A stretch of 42,503 nucleotides of DNA from an uncultured Sulfolobales archaeon. Its GTDB lineage: Archaea; Thermoproteota; Thermoprotei_A; Sulfolobales; Acidilobaceae. The notes below the pieces were generated by a model that was given only the letters and a program-made list of their open reading frames with translations, was not told the origin of the DNA and did no database searches. Positions 21,693 to 30,243 of this stretch are shown here, in pieces. Location of the stretch: assembly GCA_937921695.1 (NCBI GenBank), contig CAKZTZ010000019.1, forward strand, positions 1 to 42,503, read 5' to 3'. Every line of letters starts with the position of its first letter. The stretch's first letter is position 1. The position numbers were made by a program, and so were the translations under genes.

Positions 21693-22150
21693 TCTATTAC
21701 CAGGGTTCTCCCCTCATATCTAGTGGCTTCTAGAGCCTTCCTCCTTTTAACAAGTTTAACCGCCGCTTCAACAGCCCTCCTCGAGTATTCCTCAGCCCTT
21801 TCAAAAGCCTGTATTCTAGAAGCTCCAGGCCCTATAACTCCGAGGGTGACAGGCTTACCATACTGGACCCCAAGGTCTAGAAGCTTCCTAGCAGCCTGGT
21901 GGGCTACAATCTCATCGTGCTTAGTCTCTCCTTGAATAACAGCTCCCAGGACGACCACAGCGTCAACATAGTCAAGCTTTATAACCTCCATAACACCATA
22001 GGGGGAGTCGTAAACACCTGGAACTTTATAGACTATGGCCACTTCAGCGCCGAGGAACTTAACGTGGTTCAAAGCCTTATCCAGCATCACCTTAGTAACA
22101 TCGAAATTGAACTCGGACACAACAATAGCCAGCCTAACAGTCTCATTCAA
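21689..22150 (-). CDS. ribH: 6,7-dimethyl-8-ribityllumazine synthase
   Basis: RibH condenses the RibB product with the pyrimidine to give lumazine, the substrate of RibC. Signature parts: LAIVVSEFNFDVTKVMLDKA at the N-terminus (the Phe stacks on the substrate), VPGVYDSPYGVMEVIKLDYVDAVVVLGAVIQGETKHDEIVAH with the catalytic His of GETKHDEI, and TLGVIGPG. TTG at 22150 (153 residues, MNETVRLAIVVSEFN) has GGGGG about nine bases upstream and a family-like N-terminus; the frame is open to a TTG at 22171. It is the first gene of a minus-strand unit with arfA and faces the VAT gene across a 200-base divergent spacer. Confidence 0.93.
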   Translation of the reverse strand: MNETVRLAIVVSEFNFDVTKVMLDKALNHVKFLGAEVAIVYKVPGVYDSPYGVMEVIKLDYVDAVVVLGAVIQGETKHDEIVAHQAARKLLDLGVQYGKPVTLGVIGPGASRIQAFERAEEYSRRAVEAAVKLVKRRKALEATRYEGRTLVIE

Positions 22151-22298
22151 ATTCCAAGACCCCCTACACAATGAAACTCTAACCCTTAAAAACTATATTC
22201 TTAAGACTTCCCTCAATAGTTAAAGGCGCGGGAAAAGAGAGTCCCAGGATCTCGGAGCGACATCTACAAAGTGACCTCTAATCTCTGGGAGGCGAGCA

Positions 22299-22309
22299 TA
22301 TACTTTTTA
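22299..22309 (+). promoter_or_regulatory. TATA box of the VAT gene
   Basis: ATACTTTTTAG predicts transcription from about 22330, with a 20-base leader containing GGGGGG before TTG 22351. The rest of the 22151-22350 spacer holds a 6-bp repeat (TCCCAG near 22242, CTGGGA near 22285) of doubtful meaning and, near 22185-22210, AT-rich sequence for the ribH promoter. Confidence 0.45.
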
Positions 22310-22350
22310 GATTTTAGGGTAAATTATTATGATAGTATGGGGGGTTAAAG

Positions 22351-24525
22351 TTGAGCCTCGAGTTGAGAGTTGCTCAGGCTTATAGTAGTGATGTAGGTAG
22401 GAAAATAGTGAGGATAAGCCCCTCCAACATGGGCAGAATCGGGGTTAATAGTGGCGACTTCGTTAAGGTGGAGGCTAACAGTAGAATTGTGGTTGCGAGA
22501 GTGTGGCCTTTGAGGGGGGATGATGTTGATAGTAACGTGGTAAGGATTGACGGCTATTTGAGGGAGGCTTTGGGGGTCAAGGTCGGGGATGTTGTTCGCA
22601 TTAGTAAAGTGGATAGAATAGACATAGCTACTAAGGTAACCCTAGCGCCTGTAGATAGGCGTTTGAAAGTTACCAGAGACCTGGTTGAGTATATTAAAGA
22701 GGAGCTTATCAACAAGCCTATAAGTAGAGGGGAGCTCATAGTAATCCCCACTCTCTCAGACTACATTACGATGGTTATAGTGTCTACGCATCCTTCACCG
22801 CTAGTCTACGTGTCTAGGGATACGGAGGTTGTTATTAGCGAGTCCCCGGTCCCCCCTGAGAGGGTTGCGCCCAGAGGTGTTCCTAGAGTAACATGGGAGG
22901 ATATTGGGGATCTAGATGAGGCTAAAGAGAGGATTAGGGAGATAGTTGAGCTTCCAATGAAGCACCCGGAGCTTTTCAAGCATCTAGGTATAGAGCCTCC
23001 TAAGGGCGTACTGTTATATGGGCCCCCCGGTACTGGTAAGACTCTACTAGCTAAGGCTTTGGCTAATGAGATAGGGGCTTACTTCATAACAATAAATGGT
23101 CCCGAGATAATGAGTAAGTTCTACGGTGAGAGCGAAGAGAGGCTGAGGCAGGTTTTCAAAGAGGCTGAGGAGAACGCTCCAGCCGTGATATTCATTGATG
23201 AGATAGACGCTATAGCCCCTAAAAGGGAGGAGGTTGTGGGGGAAGTTGAGAAGAGAGTTGTAGCCCAGCTCTTAACGCTTATGGACGGGCTTAAAGAGAG
23301 GGGTAGAGTTATAGTTATAGGTGCTACTAACAGGCCTGAAGCTTTAGACCCCGCCCTTAGGAGGCCTGGGAGGTTTGATAGGGAGATTGAGATTAGGCCT
23401 CCAGACGTTAAAGCTAGAGCTGAGATATTGAGAGTTCACACTAGGTATATGCCTTTAGCCGAGGATGTCAGCATTGAGAAGATAGCTGAGATAACCCACG
23501 GGTACACGGGGGCTGACATAGCAGCCCTCGCCAAGGAAGCCGCCATGGCCGCCCTGAGGAGGTTCATAAAATCTGGGAGCATCAACCTGGGAGAGGTTGA
23601 GGAAGTCCCTGTAGACATACTTAGAAACCTTAAAGTAACCATGAGCGACTTCATGGAGGCCATGAGGTTTGTGAGGCCCTCCCTCATGAGGGAAGTCTAT
23701 GTTGAGGTCCCGGAAGTTCACTGGGATGATATTGGGGGGCTTGAAAACGTGAAACAAGAGCTTAGAGAAGCTGTAGAGTGGCCCCTAAAGTATCCTGAGG
23801 TTTTCGAGAAGATGGGTGTGAGGCAGCCGAAGGGGGTCTTACTATATGGGCCCCCGGGTACTGGTAAGACTCTACTAGCTAAAGCTGTAGCTACAGAAAG
23901 CGGGGCTAACTTCATAGCTGTCAGGGGCCCTGAGATATTGAGTAAGTGGGTTGGGGAGAGCGAGAAGGCTATAAGGAAGATATTTGAGAGGGCTAGACAG
24001 GTCGCGCCTGCAATAATATTCTTTGACGAGTTAGACTCAATAGCCCCTGCTAGGGGCTATAGATTCGACAGCTCAGGGGTTACCGATAGGATAGTTAACC
24101 AGATGCTTACAGAGATGGATGGGATAGTGCCCCTCAATAAAGTCGTGGTTATAGCGGCAACTAACAGGGCTGAACTCATAGACCCGGCGCTGTTAAGGCC
24201 TGGGAGGTTTGACAGGATAATATATGTGCCCCCGCCAGACTTGAAAGCCAGGAAGGAAATATTCAAGGTACACCTGAAAAAAGCGCCTCTAGCGGGCGAT
24301 GTGAACATAGATAGGCTAGCGGAGCTAACAGAAGGCTACACCGGGGCAGACATAGAAGCTGTAGTAAGAGAAGCTGTAATGCTGAAACTCAGAGAGAAAT
24401 TCGAGCCAGGCCCGGTGGAGATGAGGCATTTCCTAAAAGCCCTTGAAAAAATCAAGCCAAGCCTAACCAAGGAAACCGCAGAAAGATATGAGAAGGTCTA
24501 TAAGGAGCTAGCTCTCGTAACGTGA
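22351..24525 (+). CDS. VAT/Cdc48 double AAA+ ATPase
   Basis: The archaeal homologue of Cdc48/p97, a hexameric unfoldase that can feed the proteasome. Residues 1-180 form the N-domain (double-psi barrel, [19 protein letters not shown], plus the four-stranded half). D1 has Walker [16 protein letters not shown] (224-238), Walker [13 protein letters not shown] and sensor/arginine-finger sequence [11 protein letters not shown]2 has [15 protein letters not shown] near 500, [12 protein letters not shown] and LRPGRFDRI. Length (724) is typical and all ATPase residues are in place. The TTG start gives the expected [12 protein letters not shown]-terminus. No intein. D1 and D2 repeat each other at the DNA level around both Walker A boxes, as normal for this family. 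Confidence 0.95.
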   Translation: MSLELRVAQAYSSDVGRKIVRISPSNMGRIGVNSGDFVKVEANSRIVVARVWPLRGDDVDSNVVRIDGYLREALGVKVGDVVRISKVDRIDIATKVTLAPVDRRLKVTRDLVEYIKEELINKPISRGELIVIPTLSDYITMVIVSTHPSPLVYVSRDTEVVISESPVPPERVAPRGVPRVTWEDIGDLDEAKERIREIVELPMKHPELFKHLGIEPPKGVLLYGPPGTGKTLLAKALANEIGAYFITINGPEIMSKFYGESEERLRQVFKEAEENAPAVIFIDEIDAIAPKREEVVGEVEKRVVAQLLTLMDGLKERGRVIVIGATNRPEALDPALRRPGRFDREIEIRPPDVKARAEILRVHTRYMPLAEDVSIEKIAEITHGYTGADIAALAKEAAMAALRRFIKSGSINLGEVEEVPVDILRNLKVTMSDFMEAMRFVRPSLMREVYVEVPEVHWDDIGGLENVKQELREAVEWPLKYPEVFEKMGVRQPKGVLLYGPPGTGKTLLAKAVATESGANFIAVRGPEILSKWVGESEKAIRKIFERARQVAPAIIFFDELDSIAPARGYRFDSSGVTDRIVNQMLTEMDGIVPLNKVVVIAATNRAELIDPALLRPGRFDRIIYVPPPDLKARKEIFKVHLKKAPLAGDVNIDRLAELTEGYTGADIEAVVREAVMLKLREKFEPGPVEMRHFLKALEKIKPSLTKETAERYEKVYKELALVT

Positions 24526-24620
24526 GGGAAACCCTCCACTACTCCTATATTTCCCCATTTAAGGTGTTGAATGACATACCCGCCTCTCATTTTAGGTTAC
24601 AATCTCACTTCTGCGATAGG

Positions 24621-25163
24621 GTGAGGGTTTTGAGGGAGCTTGAAGCTAAGTTTAAGATAGACTGCGGCTATCTGGGCGGGTTTAGCGATAGGTTGAAGGC
24701 TTCAGGCTTTAAGTTTATGGGTGAGCATGTGGAGGAGGACCTCTATTTTAGCCATCCATGCAGGGATTTCATGGCTAGCGATGAGGCTTTAAGGTTGAGG
24801 GTTTCAGGGGGTTCGTATATTCTGACTTATAAGGGGCCTAGGGTTGGGGGCACGTTTAAGGAGAGGGTTGAGGTTAATGTTTCCGTGGGCTCGGAGATTA
24901 GGGGTGTTCTTGAGGCTTTAGGTTTTACTCCCGCTCTTGTTGTTGTTAAGCGTAGAGCTTACTATGAGAGGGGCGATGTTATAGTTTCTCTTGATATTGT
25001 TGAAGGTCTAGGTTGTTTTGTTGAAATAGAGTCTAGGAGAAGCGAGGCTATAGCTAGTATTATGTCTGAGTTGGGGCTTGCTTGGGAGGATTATGTTGAT
25101 AAAACCTATGTGGAGCTCCTTCTAGCCTTTGGTGACCCCGATAGGTCTCATCCTAGCTACTAG
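24621..25163 (+). CDS. CYTH-domain enzyme, CyaB/ThTPase-like
   Basis: A CYTH (triphosphate tunnel) protein, a family with class IV adenylate cyclases and triphosphatases. The ExExK signature is present as RELEAKFKI at the N-terminus; further tunnel residues are EDLYFSHPCRDF, EALRLRVSGGSYILTYKGPR, KERVEVNV, VVVKRRAYYERGDVIVSLDIVEGLGCFVEIE and EDYVDKTYVELL. The reaction cannot be chosen from sequence. The frame is open to a GTG at 24522 overlapping the VAT stop, but the 33 extra residues do not fit the family and 24526-24620 is pyrimidine-rich, unlike coding DNA here. GTG 24621 or TTG 24630 is likelier. The 3' end overlaps rtcB by 42 bases. Confidence 0.85.
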   Translation: MRVLRELEAKFKIDCGYLGGFSDRLKASGFKFMGEHVEEDLYFSHPCRDFMASDEALRLRVSGGSYILTYKGPRVGGTFKERVEVNVSVGSEIRGVLEALGFTPALVVVKRRAYYERGDVIVSLDIVEGLGCFVEIESRRSEAIASIMSELGLAWEDYVDKTYVELLLAFGDPDRSHPSY

Positions 25164-26567
25164 CCTCCCTATGCCTGCTGCATGTGCTACTTCAGCTACT
25201 TTGTCTACATCCTTATAGGCTTCCGGGGCTTCCTCTACTACCGTCTCTATGTTGCTCGCCCTAATGTATATGCCTTTCACCTCTAGCTCCGAAACTACTT
25301 CCCTATAAGACCTCTTCCTCTTAGCTGCAGCCCTGCTCATCCACCTCCCGGCCCCGTGGGGTGCAGTGTACCAGCTTTTGACCCCTTCAGGGATCCCTGC
25401 TAGTATGTAGCTCGCGGTTCCCATACTGCCAGGTATTAGCACTGGCTGGCCAACGCTCCTATACTCTGGAGGTATCTCCGCGTGCCCTGGCGGGAAGGCT
25501 CTCGTGGCCCCTTTCCTGTGTATTATGAGTTTTCTAGTCTTCCCGTCAACCTCATACTCTTCTATCTTAGCTATGTTATGGGCCACATCGTAGACTATTC
25601 TCATCCCCAGCTTGTCAGGGTCCGTGTGGAAGACTTTCTTGAAGCTCTCCCTAGTCCAGTGGGCTATCATCTGCCTGTTAGTCCACGCGAAGTTAGCTGA
25701 GGCAGCCATAGCTTTGAAATAGTTCTGGGCCTCCCTACTACTCCAGGGCACGCTGGCGAGCTCCCTGTCCGGGGGTATTGTGCCGTACTGTCTCATAGCC
25801 CTCTCCATAACCACTAGGTAGTCGCTGGCAACCTGATGGCCCAGCCCCCTGCTACCCGTGTGTATCATAACAACTATCTGGCCCTCAAACAACCCGTAAA
25901 CCTTGGCAATACTCTCGTCGTAAACCCTATCGACAACTTGAACCTCTAGGAAGTGGTTCCCGCTCCCTAGAGTGCCCAGCTGCTCGTGACCCCTCTGCTT
26001 AGCAGTACTACTAACAGCGCTTGAATCTGCAAGGTTCCAGCTACCCTTCTCTTCCAAACGTTCAAGGTCGTCAGCCCACCCATAGCCCTTGCTTAAAGCC
26101 CATTGAACCCCCTCGTCGAGAACCCTGTTAAGCTCTTGAGTGCTCAGTTTAACCTTGCCAGTGCTCCCGACACCGCTAGGCACATTCCTATATATTTCGT
26201 CTACAAGCTCCTTAATCCTCGGCCTCACATCCTTCACAGTCAAATCTGTCCTGATAACTCTCACGCCACAGTTTATGTCATAACCTATTCCCCCAGGGCT
26301 TATTACTCCATCCTCATCTATAGCCATAGCAGCCACCCCACCCACCGGGAACCCGTAGCCTTGATGCCCGTCAGGCATTACCAGGCTATACTTTTGTATC
26401 CCCTTGAGGCAGGCTACGTTGACCGCCTGCATTAGTGTCAGGTCTTCCCTCATCTTATTTATTAGAAAGTCGTCAGCATATATTATCGCGGGCACTTTCA
26501 TGCAAGCTTTAGCCTCTTTAGGTATTACCCATGTATACTCGTTAACCCTTCTTATTGGAAGACTCAT
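25122..26567 (-). CDS. rtcB: RtcB tRNA-splicing ligase
   Basis: RtcB joins tRNA halves after intron removal, using GTP and Mn. The 481-residue protein has the complete active site: DINCGVR with Asp97 and Cys100, MPDGHQGYGFPVGGVAA, GTLGSGNHFLEVQ, MIHTGSRGLGHQ, VYDVAHNIAK, HRKGATRAFPPGH and, near the end, TAPHGAGRWMSR with the His that is guanylylated. Many archaeal rtcB genes carry an intein; none is present here. ATG 26567 matches the usual start. It diverges from argS and its 3' end overlaps the CYTH gene. The cofactor protein archease is not encoded in the window. Confidence 0.96.
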   Translation of the reverse strand: MSLPIRRVNEYTWVIPKEAKACMKVPAIIYADDFLINKMREDLTLMQAVNVACLKGIQKYSLVMPDGHQGYGFPVGGVAAMAIDEDGVISPGGIGYDINCGVRVIRTDLTVKDVRPRIKELVDEIYRNVPSGVGSTGKVKLSTQELNRVLDEGVQWALSKGYGWADDLERLEEKGSWNLADSSAVSSTAKQRGHEQLGTLGSGNHFLEVQVVDRVYDESIAKVYGLFEGQIVVMIHTGSRGLGHQVASDYLVVMERAMRQYGTIPPDRELASVPWSSREAQNYFKAMAASANFAWTNRQMIAHWTRESFKKVFHTDPDKLGMRIVYDVAHNIAKIEEYEVDGKTRKLIIHRKGATRAFPPGHAEIPPEYRSVGQPVLIPGSMGTASYILAGIPEGVKSWYTAPHGAGRWMSRAAAKRKRSYREVVSELEVKGIYIRASNIETVVEEAPEAYKDVDKVAEVAHAAGIGRLVARMRPIGVTKG

Positions 26568-26646
26568 CTAACCAGACACCCTTTTCTATAGGTGGGAGCT
26601 TGAGGGTTTTAAGCTCAACTTTAAACATGAACCTTTGGAGGTTAGA

Positions 26647-28581
26647 ATGGAGAGTTATGGGGGGCCTCTCGCTAGGAGGTTAGAGGTTATAGGCTCTTGC
26701 CTTGAGGGTGAAGGGGTTGTTTCTAGGGAAGTATTCTTGAGGCTCATCGATAAGACTCCTAGGGAAGAATATGGAGACTACGGCTTCCCCCTCATGAGGT
26801 TTGCCGGGGGTAGGGACTTAGGGGAGATACTTTCTAAGGTTAAGGGTTGTGTTGAAGCCTTGGAGATTAGCGGTGTTTCACTCTCTATTGATAGGGGGTT
26901 TCTAAACATTAGGTTTAACGAGTATGTGATCGGTAGAGAGGTTATCAGCCTTTACGAGAAAGGCTGGAGGGTTGACGTTAGTAAAGTTGGGGAGGCCGAC
27001 GTTAAGAGCATAGTTGTCGAGCATACTAGCGCTAACCCCGTGCACCCCCTACATATAGGGCATGCTAGAAACGCTAGCTTGGGAGACACTCTAGCTAGGA
27101 TGCTCAAAGCTAGGGGTCATAGGGTTGTGAGGAGATACTATATTAACGATGTGGGGAGGCAGACGGCTGTAGTAGTATATGGGTTTAAAATACTTAACGC
27201 TACCCCCAGGGATGTAGCTGCCATATTGAAGACTAAAGTGGACCATGCTATAGGCTGGGTTTACGCCTTAACCCACACTGCTATAGATGTTGTCCTAGCT
27301 AGGAAAAACATTGTAGAGGAGGATTTGAACCTCCTAGTTTCAACCCTAGCCAGGCTTAGGGAGAGGGGGGGCCGGGAGCTAGCTGACAAGATAATAGAGG
27401 CCGTGTCTAGCCTTGAAGACCCGGAGGTTGAAGTCTCTAAGATCATGCTAAGATACGAGAAAGGCCTCGAGCCTGAGAAGAGCCTTGTTAGATCCATAGC
27501 AGAGGCAGCCCTAGAAGGCTTTAAAGAGACTCTTGAAAAGCTTGGAGTAGAGTTCGACTATTGGGATTGGGAGAGCGACATAGTGTGGAGCGGCCTCCTA
27601 GCAGGGGTTCTCAACGAGCTTTCTAAGAGCGGCTTCACTAAAATACATAAAGGCGCTATAGCTCTGGACACCGCGGCGGTCGTAAGGAGTATAGTTGAGA
27701 GGGATAATGTTCTAAGAGAGAGTATAAAGCTCCCCAGGGGGTTTGAGGTGCCCCCAATGGTTCTCTCTAGGAGTGATGGCACAACACTCTACTGGACTAG
27801 AGACATAGCTTACAGCATATATAAGTTCCAACAATCTAAAGCCGACAAAGTCATAAATGTTGTAGCTGTAGAGCAGAAACTCCCACAACTCCAGATAAGA
27901 CTAGCTCTAGCAGCAATAGGTAGGGTTAAGGAAGCAGCTAACATGATACACTACGAGTACGAGATGGTCAACCTCCCCGGGAGAGCTATGAGCGGGAGGA
28001 GAGGTGAATATGTAACCCTAGACGAGCTACTAGAAGAAGCGGAAGCTAGAGCCCTCCTCGAAGTTAAAACCAGAAACCCCAACCTAGACGAGGAAACAGT
28101 TAGAAACATAGCTAAGAAAGTAGCCGCGAGCGCCATAAGATTCAGCCTAGTGCAGCCTGGAGCCCTCAAACCATTAACTTTCGACACAGCTAAAGTCCTA
28201 AACTTCGAAGAAAACACAGGCCCCTACCTACAATACACATACGCTAGAGCATCAAACATACTGGAAAAACACGGGCCCATAAAATATGAACTCGCAAACC
28301 CCCAAACATACAGCGAACCCCTAAGAAGAAACATATTAATAACAACACTCGCATACCCAATGGTCTCAGCAAAAGCAGCAGACGAACTAAGACCCGAAGA
28401 CCTCGCAGCATACCTACTAAAACTCGCAGACATATTCAACAAATGGTACCAGAAAGACAGTGTAATACATGAAAAAGACACGGAAGCCAGGGAAGCCAAA
28501 GCAGTCCTAGTAAAACTAGTAAAAGACACACTATCATCAGGGCTAACACTGCTAGGAGTCACACCCCTGGAAAGAATGTAA
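26647..28581 (+). CDS. argS: Arginyl-tRNA synthetase
   Basis: Class I arginyl-tRNA synthetase, 644 residues. SANPVHPLHIGHARNASLGD near residues 128-147 contains the HIGH motif; RRYYINDVGRQ, RSDGTTLYWTRDIAYS and LPQLQIRLAL are the family's conserved blocks. The KMSKS loop is replaced by AMSGRRGEYVTLDEL, as in most ArgS enzymes. The C-terminal helical domain ends with the usual PYLQYTYARA and GLTLLGVTPLERM. ATG 26647 is preferred to the in-frame TTG 26635 because GGAGGT lies between them. The base use changes along the gene: T makes up 19 of 60 bases at 26701-26760 but only 6 of 60 at 28261-28320. Confidence 0.95.
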   Translation: MESYGGPLARRLEVIGSCLEGEGVVSREVFLRLIDKTPREEYGDYGFPLMRFAGGRDLGEILSKVKGCVEALEISGVSLSIDRGFLNIRFNEYVIGREVISLYEKGWRVDVSKVGEADVKSIVVEHTSANPVHPLHIGHARNASLGDTLARMLKARGHRVVRRYYINDVGRQTAVVVYGFKILNATPRDVAAILKTKVDHAIGWVYALTHTAIDVVLARKNIVEEDLNLLVSTLARLRERGGRELADKIIEAVSSLEDPEVEVSKIMLRYEKGLEPEKSLVRSIAEAALEGFKETLEKLGVEFDYWDWESDIVWSGLLAGVLNELSKSGFTKIHKGAIALDTAAVVRSIVERDNVLRESIKLPRGFEVPPMVLSRSDGTTLYWTRDIAYSIYKFQQSKADKVINVVAVEQKLPQLQIRLALAAIGRVKEAANMIHYEYEMVNLPGRAMSGRRGEYVTLDELLEEAEARALLEVKTRNPNLDEETVRNIAKKVAASAIRFSLVQPGALKPLTFDTAKVLNFEENTGPYLQYTYARASNILEKHGPIKYELANPQTYSEPLRRNILITTLAYPMVSAKAADELRPEDLAAYLLKLADIFNKWYQKDSVIHEKDTEAREAKAVLVKLVKDTLSSGLTLLGVTPLERM

Positions 28582-28651
28582 ACAATGAAAACCCTAGATG
28601 TTAGTTCCGAGCTGCATAGTGTTTCTCAACAGACTATAGTTGACGATACTT

Positions 28652-29074
28652 CTAGGATGTTGTTTTTGCGTGTGGCGATTTGTAGGAGTCTTTGCACGGG
28701 CTTAGTATTTCATTTACTTCTATGATGCCTAAGTTTTCATCTGTGTAGCTTGGCTTGTAGTAGCCTCTTATTCCTATCGTTTTACCTATGATCCATTGGC
28801 CTGGGGGTTTTCCGTGTGCGGCTGTGAATAGCGTTATGTCTATTTTGAGGGTTACTTTTGAATTGTCCCTGCCTTCGAGGACTACTTTTACTGTATTGTC
28901 TTTGATTTCATAACTGTGTATTACTCCGATGACGTTGACTGTTCCTTCTCTAGATTTCTTCAAGTCTGAAACGTCCAGGTAGCCTGCTGAGGTTGAAGCT
29001 ATGTATGCCGCTATGAAGACTACTATGAAGAGTAGTATTGCTAAGGCTATGACTCTAAGTTTCAATTTTACCAC
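28652..29074 (-). CDS. ccmE: CcmE heme chaperone, Cys-x-x-x-Tyr variant
   Basis: CcmE holds heme covalently outside the membrane and passes it to apocytochrome c. The 140-residue protein has one N-terminal anchor helix (VIALAILLFIVVFIAAYIA), then an OB-fold beta barrel (VNVIGVIHSYEIKDNTVKVVLEGR, then IGKTIGIRGYYKPS, IIEVNEILSPC). Where bacterial CcmE has His-Asp-Glu-Asn-Tyr, this one has Cys127-Lys-Asp-Ser-Tyr131, the C-x-x-x-Y variant known from archaea and Desulfovibrio. The GTG start overlaps ccmC by 20 bases. The 28582-28651 gap to argS holds only a T5 tract (TTGTTTTTG). Confidence is high because of the neighbours; the barrel alone would be ambiguous. Confidence 0.85.
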   Translation of the reverse strand: MVKLKLRVIALAILLFIVVFIAAYIASTSAGYLDVSDLKKSREGTVNVIGVIHSYEIKDNTVKVVLEGRDNSKVTLKIDITLFTAAHGKPPGQWIIGKTIGIRGYYKPSYTDENLGIIEVNEILSPCKDSYKSPHAKTTS

Positions 29075-30110
29075 CCATTGTTATAGCGGCTATTGATAGT
29101 GTTAGGAGAGCAGCATATATGATAGTGTTAATGTATACTACTGGGTGGTTTACAACTTTAATGGTTGTAAACTCCCCGGTTAAAGTGTTGTATTTGAAGG
29201 CTACAATATTATCTTCAAGCGTCACCCTAGTAGAGCCTCTAAACTCTACTATTAAAGGCTCTATGGGGGGAGCCCCCCTATAGTATCCTTCTAGTATTTG
29301 CCCCCCAGTCTCTACTCTAACTAGGAGGGCTCCATTCTCGACTTTAGACCCTACAACTTTCCCCGTATATCCTGTTAGCCCTAGAGATTCTGAGAGCCCA
29401 TAGAACGAGAATAGCGTTAACGGGGCTAAGACTATTATTAGAGGTGCAAACTTTAAAGCCCTCGAAGCCCCGGGAGCCTTAGAGTACATGTAAGCGGCCA
29501 CTATTAAAGTTAAAGCTATAAGAGACACTATAGCTAGCCTTGAGAGGAAAAGCCACGGGCCCCCTGCAGCGAACTCCCTAGTCTCAGCTGGAGTGGGGTG
29601 AAGGCTCTCCGCTATCCTCGGCAATATAAAACTTAAAGGTACAGTAGCATAGGCTGCAAAAGCGTAAGCCATAGATATCACAGGCCCCCTGTCAGGGTCG
29701 CGGACACTATTCTTAACAGCGAAGTATAAAGCGTAAGCTAAGACTAGGAAGAAAACACTAACCTGCCTAGGATCCCATGTCCAGAAAGAGCCCCAAGACT
29801 CTGAAGCCCACACACTCCCAGTCAGGAAAGCGGCTAGAGCTAGGGGAACCCCGGCTTTAATAGTAGAATCCGCTAGGGAGTAGAAGGGTTTCTTCCTAGA
29901 AGCTAGGTAAGCTAAGGCTGCTAATGCTGCAGCTGTCAACACTATGTAGGACGCTATTGACACTGGCACGTGGACGTACAAGCTCCTATAAGCTGTGGGA
30001 GCCCCCTTCTCCACCATGCTCGGAAACGAGCCTTCAATTAGAGAGTATATTATGGTGGCACTGTCTACGATTAGTAAACCTACTAATATGAGGGCGAAGA
30101 GCCTAGCCAT
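29055..30110 (-). CDS. ccmC: CcmC-like heme-handling membrane protein, extended
   Basis: CcmC, with CcmA and CcmB, loads heme onto CcmE. The core is intact: the tryptophan-rich WGSFWTWDPRQVSVFF motif near residues 106-121 and the two flanking heme-ligand histidines, in LYVHVP (about 47) and SLHPTPAE (about 171). Six membrane helices are normal. Unusually, about 90 more residues follow: an extracytoplasmic beta-rich segment (GKVVGSKVENGALLVRVETGG to EFTTIKVVNHP) and a last helix (VVYINTIIYAALLTLSIAAI). The frame is open to 30149, but the TATA box (30148-30156) lies inside that part, so ATG 30110, with AAGGGG upstream, is the real start (351 residues). Confidence 0.85.
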   Translation of the reverse strand: MARLFALILVGLLIVDSATIIYSLIEGSFPSMVEKGAPTAYRSLYVHVPVSIASYIVLTAAALAALAYLASRKKPFYSLADSTIKAGVPLALAAFLTGSVWASESWGSFWTWDPRQVSVFFLVLAYALYFAVKNSVRDPDRGPVISMAYAFAAYATVPLSFILPRIAESLHPTPAETREFAAGGPWLFLSRLAIVSLIALTLIVAAYMYSKAPGASRALKFAPLIIVLAPLTLFSFYGLSESLGLTGYTGKVVGSKVENGALLVRVETGGQILEGYYRGAPPIEPLIVEFRGSTRVTLEDNIVAFKYNTLTGEFTTIKVVNHPVVYINTIIYAALLTLSIAAITMGGKIET

Positions 30111-30146
30111 AGTTATAATCCCCTTAACACTATAGAAACATAAGTG

Positions 30147-30182
30147 CATTTAAATACCAGCATATAGACTGGTATTTACATA
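30147..30182. promoter_or_regulatory. Palindromic back-to-back ccm promoters
   Basis: TAAATACCAG (30151-30160) and CTGGTATTTA (30169-30178) form a perfect 10-bp inverted repeat with an 8-base centre. Each arm is also a promoter: reading left, CTGGTATTTAAATG; reading right, CTGGTATTTACATA, that is, the same TATA box with the same CTGG in the BRE position. Predicted starts are near 30125 (ccmC, short leader) and near 30202 (ccmA, 42-base leader). Confidence 0.6.
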
Positions 30183-30243
30183 CCTATGACTAGTATTAAG
30201 GTAATAAGGTTGAAGCTATGAGCATAATGCGGGGGCTTCGAGA

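Noticed and set aside
22151-22350. FMN-type riboswitch in the ribH/VAT spacer
   Set aside because: Only one 6-bp repeat is visible and none of the conserved RFN-element sequence; such switches are not expected in this lineage.
23020-23900. Direct DNA repeat around the two Walker A boxes of VAT
   Set aside because: It is explained by the two homologous AAA+ domains, not by a mobile or recent duplication.
24522-24620. N-terminal extension of the CYTH gene from GTG 24522, overlapping the VAT stop
   Set aside because: The 33 added residues do not resemble the family, whose ExExK motif should be near the N-terminus, and the DNA is pyrimidine-rich, unlike coding sequence here.
25122-26567. Intein in rtcB
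   Set aside because: The protein is of plain RtcB length and the active-site motifs are uninterrupted; VAT likewise has none.
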